From: Burkholderia sp. IMCC1007
GTDB taxonomy: Bacteria > Pseudomonadota > Gammaproteobacteria > Burkholderiales > Burkholderiaceae
Direction of reading: 5' to 3'
DNA: 45,950 nt
Assembly: GCF_027257875.1 (NCBI RefSeq)
Contig: NZ_JAPVQY010000062.1
Coordinates: forward strand, 1 to 45,950
Made by a program: the position numbers and the translations under genes. Every line of letters begins with the position of its first letter. The stretch's first letter is position 1. Of this stretch, positions 8,108 through 18,500 are shown one piece after another. Under the pieces are notes generated by a model. It was not told the origin of the DNA. It saw only the letters and a list, made by a program, of their open reading frames with translations, and did no database searches.

Positions 8108-10123
8108 ATGCACGTTGATATAGCGGGACGGGTGGAAAACCTGTCCCTTCCAATTACGCAACCGTACATTCCGGTCTTTGAATGCATCGTCAATTCTCTG
8201 GAGTCAATTGACGAGTCACAGCGTAAAAACGGGCGCATTGATGTCTATTTCCACCGAGACGACAGGCAAGGCCGCTTAATCGACAGCGGTGATGACTACC
8301 TGGGCGCTATTCGGGATGTCACCATCGTCGACAACGGTGGTGGGTTTTCTGACATCAATGCAAAGGCGTTCTTCGTATCGGATTCGACTCGCAAAGCGGC
8401 AAAGGGAAACAAAGGCGTCGGTCGCTTCACTTGGCTCAAGGTATTTGAAAAGGCAACGATTGAGAGCGTGTACGACCAAGGTGACGAGCGTTACCGTCGC
8501 AGTTTCGAATTTAGAAAATCCGAGGAGGGTGTTGAGAACGAGCAGCTGGACCTCTGCGAAGTCGGCGAAGTCAAGACGACGGTAAAACTCCTTAACATCC
8601 GCGCGGAGTATCAAAAGCATTTCCCGAAGTCGCTCGATACTCTGGCACAGAAAGTCATCGACCATCTCGTCATTTACTTTCTGAGCCCCGGATGCCCGAA
8701 GGTATGGATTCACGACGATGAGCATGAGCCAATCAATCTGAACGAATACTTTCGCACTGAGGCGGACACGCGTGCGACGGAGCATGCGTTCACTGTCGGC
8801 AAACACGAGTTGAATGCGGTCATTGTTCGCTTCGATTCCAGTCTGAATCGGCGGCACACCGTCTCCTACTGCGCCAATAAGCGCGAGGTCATCTCGTGGG
8901 GCGTAGGCACACGTGTTCCCGACTTCAAGACAAGATTCGTCGACGAGGCTGGCAAGTCGTTTGTGTTCAAGACATACGTGTTCGGTCAATACCTCGATTC
9001 ACGCGTTGACTCTTCTCGTACGCAGTTGGTTCTGTCTGGCGAAGATGAGCTTGAACTCGATGATGAGCTGAGTCGGCCGCAACTGGACACGGCGGTGACA
9101 GACGTCGTAAAAAGTGCGGCGGCGCCATACATGTCCACGTTGCGCGAAGAGAAGCGACGAAACATCGAAACGCTGGTCGCCAGCAAGGCCCCGCAATACC
9201 GCTTCATGCTTAGCGAACGGTATGGCCAATACATCGACCGTATTTCTCCCAATGTATCCGATGACCAGCTGGACATCGAGCTGTATAAAGTTCAGAAGGA
9301 TATTGAACTCGCGCACAGGGAGCAGGCACGGCAGATAGAGAGTCTGCCGCTTGACGGTCAACGTAACAACGAAGCGTACAAGCACCTGCGCGAACAATTT
9401 CTTCGCGAAGAGAACGAACTCGGCCAAGCCGCTCTGGCCAGATATGTGGTGCATCGGAGAACCATCCTCGAGCTTCTCGACAAGGCGCTTGAAACTCAGG
9501 ACGACGGACGCTATGTGAAGGAAGAAGCCGTTCACAGCATCATTTTCCCGATGCGGGCAAGCTCCGAAGACGTTGATTTCGACCGGCAGAACCTTTGGGT
9601 CATCGACGAACGATTGGCCTACCATTGGTATCTCGGGTCCGACCTACCAATGAGCCGGCTCAAAGCGGTTAATTCGGACGACAGTGATGAACCTGACATC
9701 GTCGTCTTCAATTCGGCAAAGGTGTTCGCCGAGACGAAGCGCAGCTTCAACTCCGCCGTAATCGTTGAGTTCAAGCGCCCCGAGCGCAACGAATACCCGG
9801 CAACGGAGGAAGACCCTGTCGAGCAGGTGATTCGCTATGCGAGAAAGCTTCGTGATAGCAAAGCCAAAACGGACGAAGGTAGGACCATAGAAGTTGCTGA
9901 AACGACACCGTTTTATGCTTACGTTGTGTGTACGTTGACCCCGAGAATACGAGACATAGCACTCACCAGAGATTTCATGGTCACGCCGGACGGCGCCGGG
10001 TACTTCAAGTTCCACACGCAGTTGAACTGCTACATCGAAATTCTCTCGTACGACAAGATGCTGGATGATGCCAAGAAACGGAACCGAGCTTTTTTTGAAA
10101 AGCTCCAGTTACCAATGCTTTGA
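8108..10123 (+). CDS. GHKL-type ATPase fused to a PD-(D/E)XK nuclease; probable anti-phage protein of unknown system
   Basis: The protein has 671 residues. The N-terminus carries the GHKL (gyrase/Hsp90/histidine kinase/MutL) ATP fold: N-box E25 and N29 (FECIVNSLES), DNGGGF at 75-80 and the glycine lid GNKGVGRF at 100-107. A long, partly coiled-coil middle follows (about 340-480). The C-terminus has a PD-(D/E)XK signature: D530 (PDIVVFN), E554-x-K556 (VIVEFKRP) and a QxxxY helix (EQVIRYARKL), the pattern of restriction-like nucleases. There is no phospho-acceptor or MutL C-domain. I infer ATP-controlled DNA cleavage in defence, because it sits upstream of, and on the same strand as, a BREX operon. 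I do not recognise it as a member of a named system. A hairpin and 277 bp separate it from the next gene, so it is probably transcribed separately. Confidence 0.8.
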   Translation: MHVDIAGRVENLSLPITQPYIPVFECIVNSLESIDESQRKNGRIDVYFHRDDRQGRLIDSGDDYLGAIRDVTIVDNGGGFSDINAKAFFVSDSTRKAAKGNKGVGRFTWLKVFEKATIESVYDQGDERYRRSFEFRKSEEGVENEQLDLCEVGEVKTTVKLLNIRAEYQKHFPKSLDTLAQKVIDHLVIYFLSPGCPKVWIHDDEHEPINLNEYFRTEADTRATEHAFTVGKHELNAVIVRFDSSLNRRHTVSYCANKREVISWGVGTRVPDFKTRFVDEAGKSFVFKTYVFGQYLDSRVDSSRTQLVLSGEDELELDDELSRPQLDTAVTDVVKSAAAPYMSTLREEKRRNIETLVASKAPQYRFMLSERYGQYIDRISPNVSDDQLDIELYKVQKDIELAHREQARQIESLPLDGQRNNEAYKHLREQFLREENELGQAALARYVVHRRTILELLDKALETQDDGRYVKEEAVHSIIFPMRASSEDVDFDRQNLWVIDERLAYHWYLGSDLPMSRLKAVNSDDSDEPDIVVFNSAKVFAETKRSFNSAVIVEFKRPERNEYPATEEDPVEQVIRYARKLRDSKAKTDEGRTIEVAETTPFYAYVVCTLTPRIRDIALTRDFMVTPDGAGYFKFHTQLNCYIEILSYDKMLDDAKKRNRAFFEKLQLPML

Positions 10124-10143
10124 CGTGGCTTCAGGCTAAATCA

Positions 10144-10166
10144 CCGGACGTTGACTGCACGTCCGG
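10144..10166 (+). terminator. Hairpin after the GHKL-nuclease gene, possible terminator
   Basis: CCGGACGT (10144-10151) and ACGTCCGG (10159-10166) form a perfect 8-bp stem with a 7-nt loop, 20 bp after the stop codon. No T-run follows, so an intrinsic terminator is uncertain. Confidence 0.4.
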
Positions 10167-10400
10167 AGTATAAAACGCGCCGTACTGCTATCCACCTTTC
10201 CCGGAACTCCATCTTCACAGTTGTCTCTACCTCGCCGCCCAGTTCACGCTGGTCACGACCGCTCAGTCATCAACGCACCCATGCCATTCCGCGAACGCGA
10301 TTCTGAAGCATGGGACTCGTTGTTGTCTTGCTCTGGTTAAACGCTGTCATCCTGCGGTATGCTAGCGAAACGCAAGCTTTTTACTTACAGGAACTGCGCA

Positions 10401-10613
10401 ATGGCTGTCGCCAAATCAGAAGTGGTCAGTGTCAGGGTGGAGCCGCACATCAAGGTGGCACTGCAGTCCGCAGCTGAGCGCGAAATGCGTAGCCTAGCCA
10501 ACATGATTGAGGTCATGGTGGTGACCTACTGTCGTTCTCAAGGCCATCCGCTAGATGGGGTTCCAAGCGATACGCTGCCCAACACGATGCCGAAGGAACA
10601 GCAAAGTGATTGA
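10401..10613 (+). CDS. Small ribbon-helix-helix-like protein leading the BREX operon
   Basis: The protein has 70 residues from the ATG at 10401, chosen because AGGAA lies 8 bp upstream. The frame opens earlier at 10359, without a comparable site. The sequence pattern is a beta strand (EVVSVRVEPH) and two helices (IKVALQSAAEREM and LANMIEVMVVTYCR), like an Arc/CopG ribbon-helix-helix domain. Its coding end overlaps the brxA GTG by 8 nt, so it is co-translated with BREX. A role as autoregulator of the operon is a reasonable inference from position. Known BREX regulators (BrxR) are larger WYL-domain proteins, so this would be a different solution. A -10-like TATGCT at 10359-10364 lies upstream, with no good -35. 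Confidence 0.7.
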   Translation: MAVAKSEVVSVRVEPHIKVALQSAAEREMRSLANMIEVMVVTYCRSQGHPLDGVPSDTLPNTMPKEQQSD

Positions 10614-11406
10614 GCAGCGCGTAGCCCTACTTGCGAAACTGGGATTTCGATTTGGCACCAATGGTCCGCACGCCGCTCGGACCATGATGTTGGGCGACCT
10701 GCGCTTGTTGATGTCGCATACCTCGCCGCAAGCCACGCGCTCGGATTACGCCGCGGCTGTGGTGGATGCCAATGTGTTGGGCAAGCCCACTCGCAAGGCG
10801 CGCGAGCTCGCATTCCGGCATCTGGCGGCGCTGTATGCGCTGGACGCCAGTAACCCAATTTTTCGGGCGATGCGTCGTCTATGGCCGCTGAACGACGATG
10901 CACAGCCGCTGCTGGCCCTCGCAGTCGCGTTAGCACGCGACCCGTTGCTACGAGCCACCCAGACATTCCTTTTGGCGCAGTCCCCAGGCGGAGTGGTCGG
11001 ACGCGAGGCTGTCGAGAGTCTCATTGATGCTAAAGACCCTTGCCACTTCAGTCCAGAATCACTGAAGGCCTTTGCGCAGCGCATTGGCGGAACCTGGACC
11101 GCAGCGGGCTACCTGCAGGGCAAGGCTAGGAAGATACGCGTCGTGCCGAAATTCCATCCAGAATCCGTCGCGCTGCTGCTGTTTTTGGGTTATCTCGAAG
11201 GACGTACAGGCCAGCGGCTCTTCTCATCCGAGTGGACGGCCTTGTTCGGGGCAGCGCAGGATGAACTGGAAGCGCTCGTCAGCGCAGCATCTCATCGAGG
11301 GCTGCTCGTTTTCATGAACGCAGGCGGCGTGAAGGAAGTGCGCTTCCCGGGTTACCTCACCCCCGAAGAAGAACAGGTTCGCCAGGAGGTTTCGCATGTC
11401 ATCTAA
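10606..11406 (+). CDS. brxA: BREX protein BrxA (DUF1819 family)
   Basis: The protein has 266 residues from a GTG at 10606, which has AAGGA about 9 bp upstream. The frame is open back to an ATG at 10555, but the extra 17 residues are not family-like and overlap the preceding gene. It matches the DUF1819 family by position and by its helical composition (SDYAAAVVDANVLGKPTRKARELAFRHLAALY). BrxA is a small, DNA-binding helical protein always found first in type I BREX. It overlaps brxB by 11 nt. The identification leans partly on the order brxA-brxB-brxC. Confidence 0.88.
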   Translation: MIEQRVALLAKLGFRFGTNGPHAARTMMLGDLRLLMSHTSPQATRSDYAAAVVDANVLGKPTRKARELAFRHLAALYALDASNPIFRAMRRLWPLNDDAQPLLALAVALARDPLLRATQTFLLAQSPGGVVGREAVESLIDAKDPCHFSPESLKAFAQRIGGTWTAAGYLQGKARKIRVVPKFHPESVALLLFLGYLEGRTGQRLFSSEWTALFGAAQDELEALVSAASHRGLLVFMNAGGVKEVRFPGYLTPEEEQVRQEVSHVI

Positions 11407-11959
11407 GGTTGCCAAGCTGGTGTCCGCCTACCGCCAACACCTGACCGTGCCCTGGCAGGCAGGGCTCGCGGCCATCCAGCGCGTCATCTTCGCCGTCTAC
11501 GATAAGGCAGACGAACTGCGCCTGCGCGCCAACGTCGGCGAATTTGAACTTGCGTCTCAGCAAGCAGGTAAGCAGTGGTTATTGCTGGATGTGACGAATG
11601 CCTTTCCGGAATGGATGGCGGCGCAGGAATATCGCGATGCTTACTTCGAAGCCCCCGAAGACTTAGCCGGCTATCAGGCTGGCGAACTCACCGAATTCGT
11701 GGCCGACCTCAACGCCAAGCTGAAAGGCCGCATTAGCAGCGAAGCCGGCCCAGATACTGTCGTGGCATTGCTGGGAGTTGGCACGCTTTTCGGTTTGGCG
11801 CGAGTTTCATCAGTGGTTGAAGGCATCAAGGAAGCCGTTGAGGGACGGCTTTTGGTGTTCTTCCCTGGTGAGTACCACCCCGAAAACCACACGTATCGCC
11901 TACTGGATGCTCGCGATGGCTGGAATTACCTCGCGGTACCGTTGCTCGCTCAAGACTGA
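11396..11959 (+). CDS. brxB: BREX protein BrxB (DUF1788 family)
   Basis: The protein has 187 residues, and the start is supported by AGGAGG 7 bp upstream. The sequence has the DUF1788 layout: a helical N-terminus, LLLDVTNAFPEWMAAQEYRDAYFEAPEDL, then a C-terminal part with VALLGVGTLFGLARVSSVVEGIKEAVEGRLLVFFPGEYHPENHTYRLLDARDGWNYLAVPL. BrxB is essential for type I BREX. Its molecular role is not settled, and interaction with BrxC and PglZ is proposed. It lies between brxA (11-nt overlap) and brxC (33-bp gap) in one operon. Confidence 0.9.
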   Translation: MSSKVAKLVSAYRQHLTVPWQAGLAAIQRVIFAVYDKADELRLRANVGEFELASQQAGKQWLLLDVTNAFPEWMAAQEYRDAYFEAPEDLAGYQAGELTEFVADLNAKLKGRISSEAGPDTVVALLGVGTLFGLARVSSVVEGIKEAVEGRLLVFFPGEYHPENHTYRLLDARDGWNYLAVPLLAQD

Positions 11960-11992
11960 TACCTGATACCCAGAACAAGATTAAGGACCGCC

Positions 11993-14900
11993 ATGCTGAA
12001 CCGGGAAATTTACAATAAGCCTCCGAAGGAAAATCGCCTCGTTAATAACGGTGTTGCGGAAGTTTCTGAAGACCATTCAGACGCTGCTCAGGCCATCCTG
12101 CGCTACGAACTGGAGACCTTCGTCTGCGACGGTCAGTATGAGAAGGGTCTTGAGACCATCCTCGATAAATTTCTGCTCAATCTTGATGCTGGTACCGAAC
12201 AGCCGGGCGTCTGGATTTCAGGTTTTTATGGTAGCGGTAAATCGCATCTCGCTAAGATGCTGCGCACGCTCTGGACCGACTACCAGTTCGCTGATGGCGC
12301 TACTGCTCGCAGTCTCGCCAGTTTGCCCACCGGCGTGTTCGACCAACTAAAAGAGCTTAGTACACGAGGAAAGCGCTACGGCAGCTTGCACGCTGCAGCC
12401 GGCAAGCTCGGCGCCGGAGCTGGCGACAAAGTACGACTGGCTCTGCTTGGCGTCGTATTCAAATCCAAGGGGCTACCCGAGCAATACAACCAAGCTCAGC
12501 TTGTTTTGTGGATGCAGCGCGAGGGCGTATTGCCGACCGTCGAGGCAGAACTCCAGGCGGCGGGTCGCTCGCTGGCTCAGGAGCTGCCACACATGTACGT
12601 GTCCGGCCACCTGGCCAGGGCACTGCTCAAAGCCCGGCCTGACCTCGCGCACACCGAAGCCGATGCCCGCAAGCTTCTCAAGGAACAGTTCCCTCAGGTC
12701 ACTGACGTTACCAGCGAGCAGATGACCGCCGCGATTGCCGACGCGCTGTCTGTCGAGGGCAAGTTCCCGCTGACGCTGGTTGTTCTGGACGAGGTGCAGC
12801 AATACATCGGCACCGACGCCGAAAAGGCTTTCCAGGTCCAGGAGGTTACCGAAACCCTGTCCAAGCACTTCAACGGCAAGCTTCTCTTCGTCGGTACTGG
12901 TCAGTCTGCCCTCTCCAGCATGCCCAATCTACAGCGGTTGATGGGCCGTTTCCCGGTGCAGGTGATGCTCGGCGACTGGGACGTCGAGAACGTCACCCGC
13001 CAAATCATTCTGGCCAAGAAGCCGACCGCCCAGCCGGAGGTGGAGAACGTCTGGCGTGCCAACCTTGGTGAAATTTCGCGGCACCTGCGCGGCACGAAGC
13101 TCGAGTACGTCACTGACGACGAGGACGTCATGACCTCCGACTACCCGCTGCTGCCGGTGCGTCGCCGCTTTTGGGAACGTGTTCTCCGAACCATCGACAC
13201 GACCGGTACGGTGTCGCAACTGCGCAGTCAATTGCGAGTGGTGCACGAGGCGGTGCTCGCATCTGCCGATGCGCCTCTGGGTCACGTGGTCTCCGGCGAC
13301 TTCCTCTACGACCAGATTGCCGCGAACCTGGTTTCTACCGCTCAGTTGCCCAAGGAGGTGTTCGAGAACGTTCAGCGCTTCGCCATTGGCGATGCCGACA
13401 GCCAGCTCAAAGCGAGGCTGCTCAAGCTCGTCTATCTCATCAACAAGCTCCCCGCTGACGCAGCTTTGGACATCGGCCTCAAGGCAACCGAAGACGCACT
13501 GGCCGACCTTCTCGTAACCGACCTCGCAGCCGGTTCCGCAGAGTTGCGCAAGAAATTGCCCGCTCTGCTGGACGAACTCCAGAACAAGGACCGTCTTGTC
13601 ATGGCACTGGTGGGCAGCAGTGGCACCGAATACCGGCTGCAGACCCGGGAATCCAGCGCCTGGTATGACGAGTTTCGTGCCCAGGAGGCTGAACTGAAAG
13701 CAGCGCCGCAGCGCGTAGAGCAAAAGCGTTCAACGTTATTGAAGGAGCGTTTTGGTGAGGTGCTAAAGAAGGTGCGCGTTGTGCAGGGTAAAGACAACGT
13801 TGAGCGTCGCCTCACGCCCACCTATGACGACACGCTGCCCAAGGACCATGCCCAGAACCTCTATCTGTGGATACAGGATGGCTGGCAAGCCGAGGAGAAG
13901 TCTGTCATCGCTGAGGCACGGGCAAAGTCGGCAGACAACCCTACATTGTTCGCGTTCCTGCACGCGCAGCACAAAACCGAACTCGCAAACGGCATTGTGG
14001 CGCTGGAAGCTGCGCGCACGACGCTGCAGAAGAAGGGCAGTCCCGCTACCGAAGAGGGGCGCGACGCGCAACGCTCAATGGAGAGCCGTCAACGTACCGC
14101 GGAGAGGGAGCTAAGTGAGCTGCTGGACCAGCTCTTCGGCGGAGTGCGCGTGTTCCAGGCCGGTGGCCAGGAAGCGCAGGACGGCAACGAGCTTGCCGAC
14201 CGCATCAACCGCGCAGCCAAAGCTTCCGCAATTCGCCTGTACAGCCAGTTCGATGCGGCAGACCACGACCAGTGGAGCAAGGTGTTGGACGAGGCTCGCA
14301 AAGGTAATCTGGAAGCACTGAAGGCCGTGGGACACAGTCAGGAAGCTGACAAGCACCCGGTCTGCCAGAAGCTGCTTGCCTACATTGGCCCCGGCAAGAA
14401 GGGGGCCGAGATTCGCGATAACTTTGATGCGCCACCGTATGGCTGGCCGCGTGATGCCATTGACGGCGCCCTGTACGCATTACTGGCCGCTGGTCATCTC
14501 AAGGCGACAGATGCATCGTCCAAGGCTGTCGATGCGAAAAGCCTTGACCGTGCCAAGCTGACTCAAACGACTTTCCAGCGCGAAAGCGTCAACATCACGC
14601 CGCCGCAACTCATCAAGATTCGGTCGTTGTTCAGTACGGTGGGCGTGCCATGCCAGCCGAAGGAAGAGTTGGCTAAGGTGCCCACGCTACTGGCCAAGCT
14701 CCGAGAGCAGGCTGCCAAGGCAGGCGGCTCCGCGCCCGCGCCGCAGGTGCCTAAGCCAGCGTTTATCGAAACCATCGAAGGCCAATCGGGCAATGCGCAA
14801 CTGCTAGCCCTCTTTGAGGGTTTTGACGAAATCGTAGGTCTGTCCAAGTCTTGGGTTCAAACAGCAGACGCTATTACCAAGCGCCTGCCTGTCTGGCACC

Positions 14901-15454
14901 AGCTAACCGAACTGTTGCGCCACGCCAAAAGCCTCGGCCCCTATGCGGAGCTGAAGGCTGAAACGGATGCAATCGAGGCACAGCGCAGCTTGCTGGCCGA
15001 GCCCGACCCGGTGCGGCCGCTACTCGATAAGGTTGTTGACCTGCTGCGCCAGGCGCTGGGGGCAAAGCTCAATGTGTTTGAACATGTTTTCTCGCAACAG
15101 CAGGCGCAATTGCAGGCCGACGCCGATTGGGCAAAGCTCACCGATGCACAACGCAGCGAGTTGACACAGGCCCACCATCTCAACGCGCCGACTACGATTG
15201 CTCTGGGCACGCCCGACCAGTTGCAGGATGCGCTCGACGAATGTGACCTTGACCATTGGGTGACCAGAACGCAGGCGCTGACGAGCCGCTTTGAGGCCGC
15301 TCGCCAAGCTGCGGTGCAATTGCTCAAGCCTAACGTGGTGCACGTGACTATTCCACGTCGAACCTTGAATGACGAGGCTGAACTGAAGACTTGGTTGGCC
15401 GAGGTCGAGGCTCTGTTGGCAGAAAAACTCAAGCAAGGGCCCGTGGCGCTCTGA
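11993..15454 (+). CDS. brxC: BREX protein BrxC, large P-loop ATPase
   Basis: The protein has 1153 residues, close to the 1200 typical of BrxC/PglY. Walker A is GFYGSGKS at residues 77-84, preceded by the conserved opening EIYNKPPKENRLVNNGVA. A Walker B-like LVVLDEVQQYIG follows near residue 265 and a sensor-like LLFVGTGQSAL near 300. The rest is helical with charged coiled-coil stretches (about 550-750). BrxC is an AAA+-like ATPase needed for both methylation and phage exclusion in type I BREX. AAGGA lies just upstream of the ATG. The frame is intact. Confidence 0.95.
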   Translation: MLNREIYNKPPKENRLVNNGVAEVSEDHSDAAQAILRYELETFVCDGQYEKGLETILDKFLLNLDAGTEQPGVWISGFYGSGKSHLAKMLRTLWTDYQFADGATARSLASLPTGVFDQLKELSTRGKRYGSLHAAAGKLGAGAGDKVRLALLGVVFKSKGLPEQYNQAQLVLWMQREGVLPTVEAELQAAGRSLAQELPHMYVSGHLARALLKARPDLAHTEADARKLLKEQFPQVTDVTSEQMTAAIADALSVEGKFPLTLVVLDEVQQYIGTDAEKAFQVQEVTETLSKHFNGKLLFVGTGQSALSSMPNLQRLMGRFPVQVMLGDWDVENVTRQIILAKKPTAQPEVENVWRANLGEISRHLRGTKLEYVTDDEDVMTSDYPLLPVRRRFWERVLRTIDTTGTVSQLRSQLRVVHEAVLASADAPLGHVVSGDFLYDQIAANLVSTAQLPKEVFENVQRFAIGDADSQLKARLLKLVYLINKLPADAALDIGLKATEDALADLLVTDLAAGSAELRKKLPALLDELQNKDRLVMALVGSSGTEYRLQTRESSAWYDEFRAQEAELKAAPQRVEQKRSTLLKERFGEVLKKVRVVQGKDNVERRLTPTYDDTLPKDHAQNLYLWIQDGWQAEEKSVIAEARAKSADNPTLFAFLHAQHKTELANGIVALEAARTTLQKKGSPATEEGRDAQRSMESRQRTAERELSELLDQLFGGVRVFQAGGQEAQDGNELADRINRAAKASAIRLYSQFDAADHDQWSKVLDEARKGNLEALKAVGHSQEADKHPVCQKLLAYIGPGKKGAEIRDNFDAPPYGWPRDAIDGALYALLAAGHLKATDASSKAVDAKSLDRAKLTQTTFQRESVNITPPQLIKIRSLFSTVGVPCQPKEELAKVPTLLAKLREQAAKAGGSAPAPQVPKPAFIETIEGQSGNAQLLALFEGFDEIVGLSKSWVQTADAITKRLPVWHQLTELLRHAKSLGPYAELKAETDAIEAQRSLLAEPDPVRPLLDKVVDLLRQALGAKLNVFEHVFSQQQAQLQADADWAKLTDAQRSELTQAHHLNAPTTIALGTPDQLQDALDECDLDHWVTRTQALTSRFEAARQAAVQLLKPNVVHVTIPRRTLNDEAELKTWLAEVEALLAEKLKQGPVAL

Positions 15455-15469
15455 CATATAACCCAGGGG

Positions 15470-15497
15470 GCGGGTACCTAATTATTTGAATACCCGC
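15470..15497 (+). other. Hairpin in the brxC-pglX gap
   Basis: GCGGGTA (15470-15476) and TACCCGC (15491-15497) flank a 14-nt AT-rich loop. This is the largest gap inside the operon before the OLD/UvrD insert. It may tune expression or mRNA decay between brxC and the methyltransferase. There is no T-run, so it is not a classical terminator. Confidence 0.4.
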
Positions 15498-15525
15498 GCC
15501 TCGTCGCAGAAAAGACATCAAGGTC

Positions 15526-18500
15526 ATGTCGACACATAACATCAACAATCAACCGTTGCCTAAACCGCTACGTATTCAGCTGGAAAGCACCGTCAAGGCA
15601 GCCAGGGAAGTAGCGGAAAAAGGTGCAAGCGCTGCGCTCGCCCAGATGGCCGTTGCGGAAGCCAAGGCGCCTGACTATTTGACCGACGAGTCCAAGGCTC
15701 TGCGCCGACGCCTGCGTGCTCACGGCCGTGCGCTGGGCGATGTAAAGGCCAGCGACGATAACCAAGGTGTCCAACACCTGGTGTGGGAGGTGGCCTATGA
15801 GCACTGGCATCGCATGTTGTTTGCTCGCTTTCTCGCAGAAAATGGCTTGCTTTTATGGGAGCCAGGTGCTGCGGTGTCGCTTGATGATTGTGAAGCGCTG
15901 ACGCAGGAGACTGACCCAGCGATGAATCTGGGCGCCAAGACCAGGTGGGAACTGGCGGGCAAGCTGGCCGCTCGTATGCTGCCACAGGTATTCAAGCCCC
16001 ATAGCCCCGTGTTCGAGTTGGCTTTCGCGCCTGAACACCAGCGCGAGATGGAGCGCCTGCTGGCCGCATTGCCCAGCGAGGTATTCACGGCAAGCGACAG
16101 CCTGGGCTGGGTCTACCAGTTCTGGCAGGCAAAACGCAAGGACGAGGTGAATGCCGCGGAAGTGAAAATTGGCGCCGACGAGTTGCCCGCTGTCACGCAG
16201 CTCTTCACGGAGCCGTACATGGTGGACTTCTTGCTCCACAATTCGCTGGGAGCGTGGTGGGTGACCCGCCACCCAGGAAAAACTTGCCCGGTGCCGCTGA
16301 CCTACCTCCGTGTGGATGAAAGCGGCACACCCGCCGCGGGCAAGTTCGAAGACTGGCCCGACCACTTGGAAGACTTCAAGCTCCTAGACCCCTGTTGCGG
16401 CTCGGGCCACTTCCTCGTGGCGGCCTTCCTGATGCTGGTACCTATGCGTATGGCAGCCGAACGTCTGAGCGCGGTGGACGCGGTGGATGCCGTGCTAGCC
16501 CGCAATCTGCATGGATTAGAACTTGACGCTCGCTGTGTGGAAATCGCGGTCTTTGCCTTGGCCCTCGCAGCCTGGCGCTTTCCGGACGAGAACGGTGACC
16601 CGTTGGGGGTTCGTGCCGATATGCCAGCACCACAGGTGGCATGCTGTGGTCTGAAAGTAGCGGCAAAGCCCGAAGACTGGATGGCGCTTGTTCCAGACGA
16701 AGCGTCCAACGCTGCATACCTACGGCAAGAATTGCGACTACTACATGCTAGCTTTGCCCAGGCGCCGTTGCTTGGTAGTCTGCTGGACCCCGCGCGTAGC
16801 CTAAAAAACGACCTGGCGACAACAAGCTTCGACACCTTGCGTGAGCTGCTGGAACGCGCCTTGGCCACCGAGCGTTCGGCCCCATTATGGGGACCAGCCA
16901 GCGAGCTGGAAGACGACGCGTGGGACCAGGCCCTCACCGCCCGCGGCCTGTTGGATGCGGCTCGGCTATTGGATGAACGGTACCAGCTTGTTGTCACCAA
17001 CGTCCCTTACCTGTCCAACAGGAAGCAGGTACAGGCTTTGAGAGATTATTGTGAGACTCACTTCGCGGATGCCAAGAATGATATTGCCAACGTGCTTCTC
17101 GAACGTTGCTTGGAGCTTGCGGCTGACCAAGGTGGCGTGGCGCAAATTGTAATGCCTCAGAATTGGCTGTTTCTGACCAGCTACAAAGCGCAACGGGCCC
17201 GGCTCCTCAACACGAAGCAGTGGAATCTCTTGGCAAGGTTGGGCGAGGGTGGCTTCGATAGCCCCCAAGCAGCGGGAGCCTTCATCATTTTGATTACCTT
17301 GACGAATGGCGTCCCTCCCGAAACTGCAACCCTGACTGGGCTTGAAGTTGGCGAATATAGAACACTTGGCGAGAAGGCCGAGCATTTGAGGTCTGGTCGC
17401 ATTTTGCGTGTTAGCCAATCGGGCCAAGTCCAAAACCCAGACTGTCGCATTGCTTTCGAGGAAAGCTCTGGCTTGGCACTGCTCGAAAACTACGTCGATT
17501 CTTATGTTGGGCAATTGACGGGAGATGGGTTCAGGTTCGTGCTCGAATTCTTCGAACTCCCAATTCAGGGAGAGGGCTGGGAGCGTTTTTCGACTACGGT
17601 TGATGAAATTATCCCGTTTGGGGGCTGCTCCCAATTGATACTGTGGGAAGACGGCAGGGGGAGATTGGCAAACTATCGCGAGGAGCTGGCCAAGTACTCA
17701 TACTCGTCCGGTGCTTGGAAGCAGGGGTGGCAAGCTTGGGGCCGTTGGGGCGTTAGGGTTTCCCAAATGCGGTCGCTTCCGGTAACACTACACTCCGGTG
17801 GCCATTTCGATAATAATTGTGCAGTCCTCGTACCAAAGAACGACCATGATTTGCCTGCAATTTGGGCATTTTGTAGTTCTCCGTACTTTAATGAGGCGGT
17901 CAGGCGCATCGACCAGAAGGTCAACGTTACAAATGCCACACTTGCAAAAGTTCCTTTCGACGCGGAGCAGTGGCGTCGCATAGCTACGGAGTCTTTCCCG
18001 GAAGGTTTGCCCAAACCCTATTCGGATGACCCTACTCAATGGTTGTTCCACGGCCACCCGCAGCCCGCTATCGACCCACTGCAGGTGGCAGTCGCCCGGC
18101 TCGTAGGCTATCGCTGGCCGGCCGAGACAGATGGGTCGATAGAACTGGCGGACGACGCGCATACATGGATTGCCCGCTGCGAAGAGCTGGCCGAACACAC
18201 CGACGACGATGGCATTGTCTGTCTGCCCTCGGTACGTGGAGAGACGCCCGCGCACGAACGCCTGATAAACCTGCTGATTGCCTCGTGGGAGACGGTGCAG
18301 CCCGGTAGCTGGAAGCCTGCGGTGCTCGACAAGCTGCTTACCGACGCCGACTGCGCAGGCAAGGGCCTAGACGTCTGGCTGCGTGATAAATTCTTCGAGC
18401 AACATACCAAGCGCTTTCAGCACCGCCCTTTCATCTGGCATGTATGGGACGGCCTGAAGGACGGCTTTGCCGCGCTAGTGAACTACCACCGGCTCGACGC

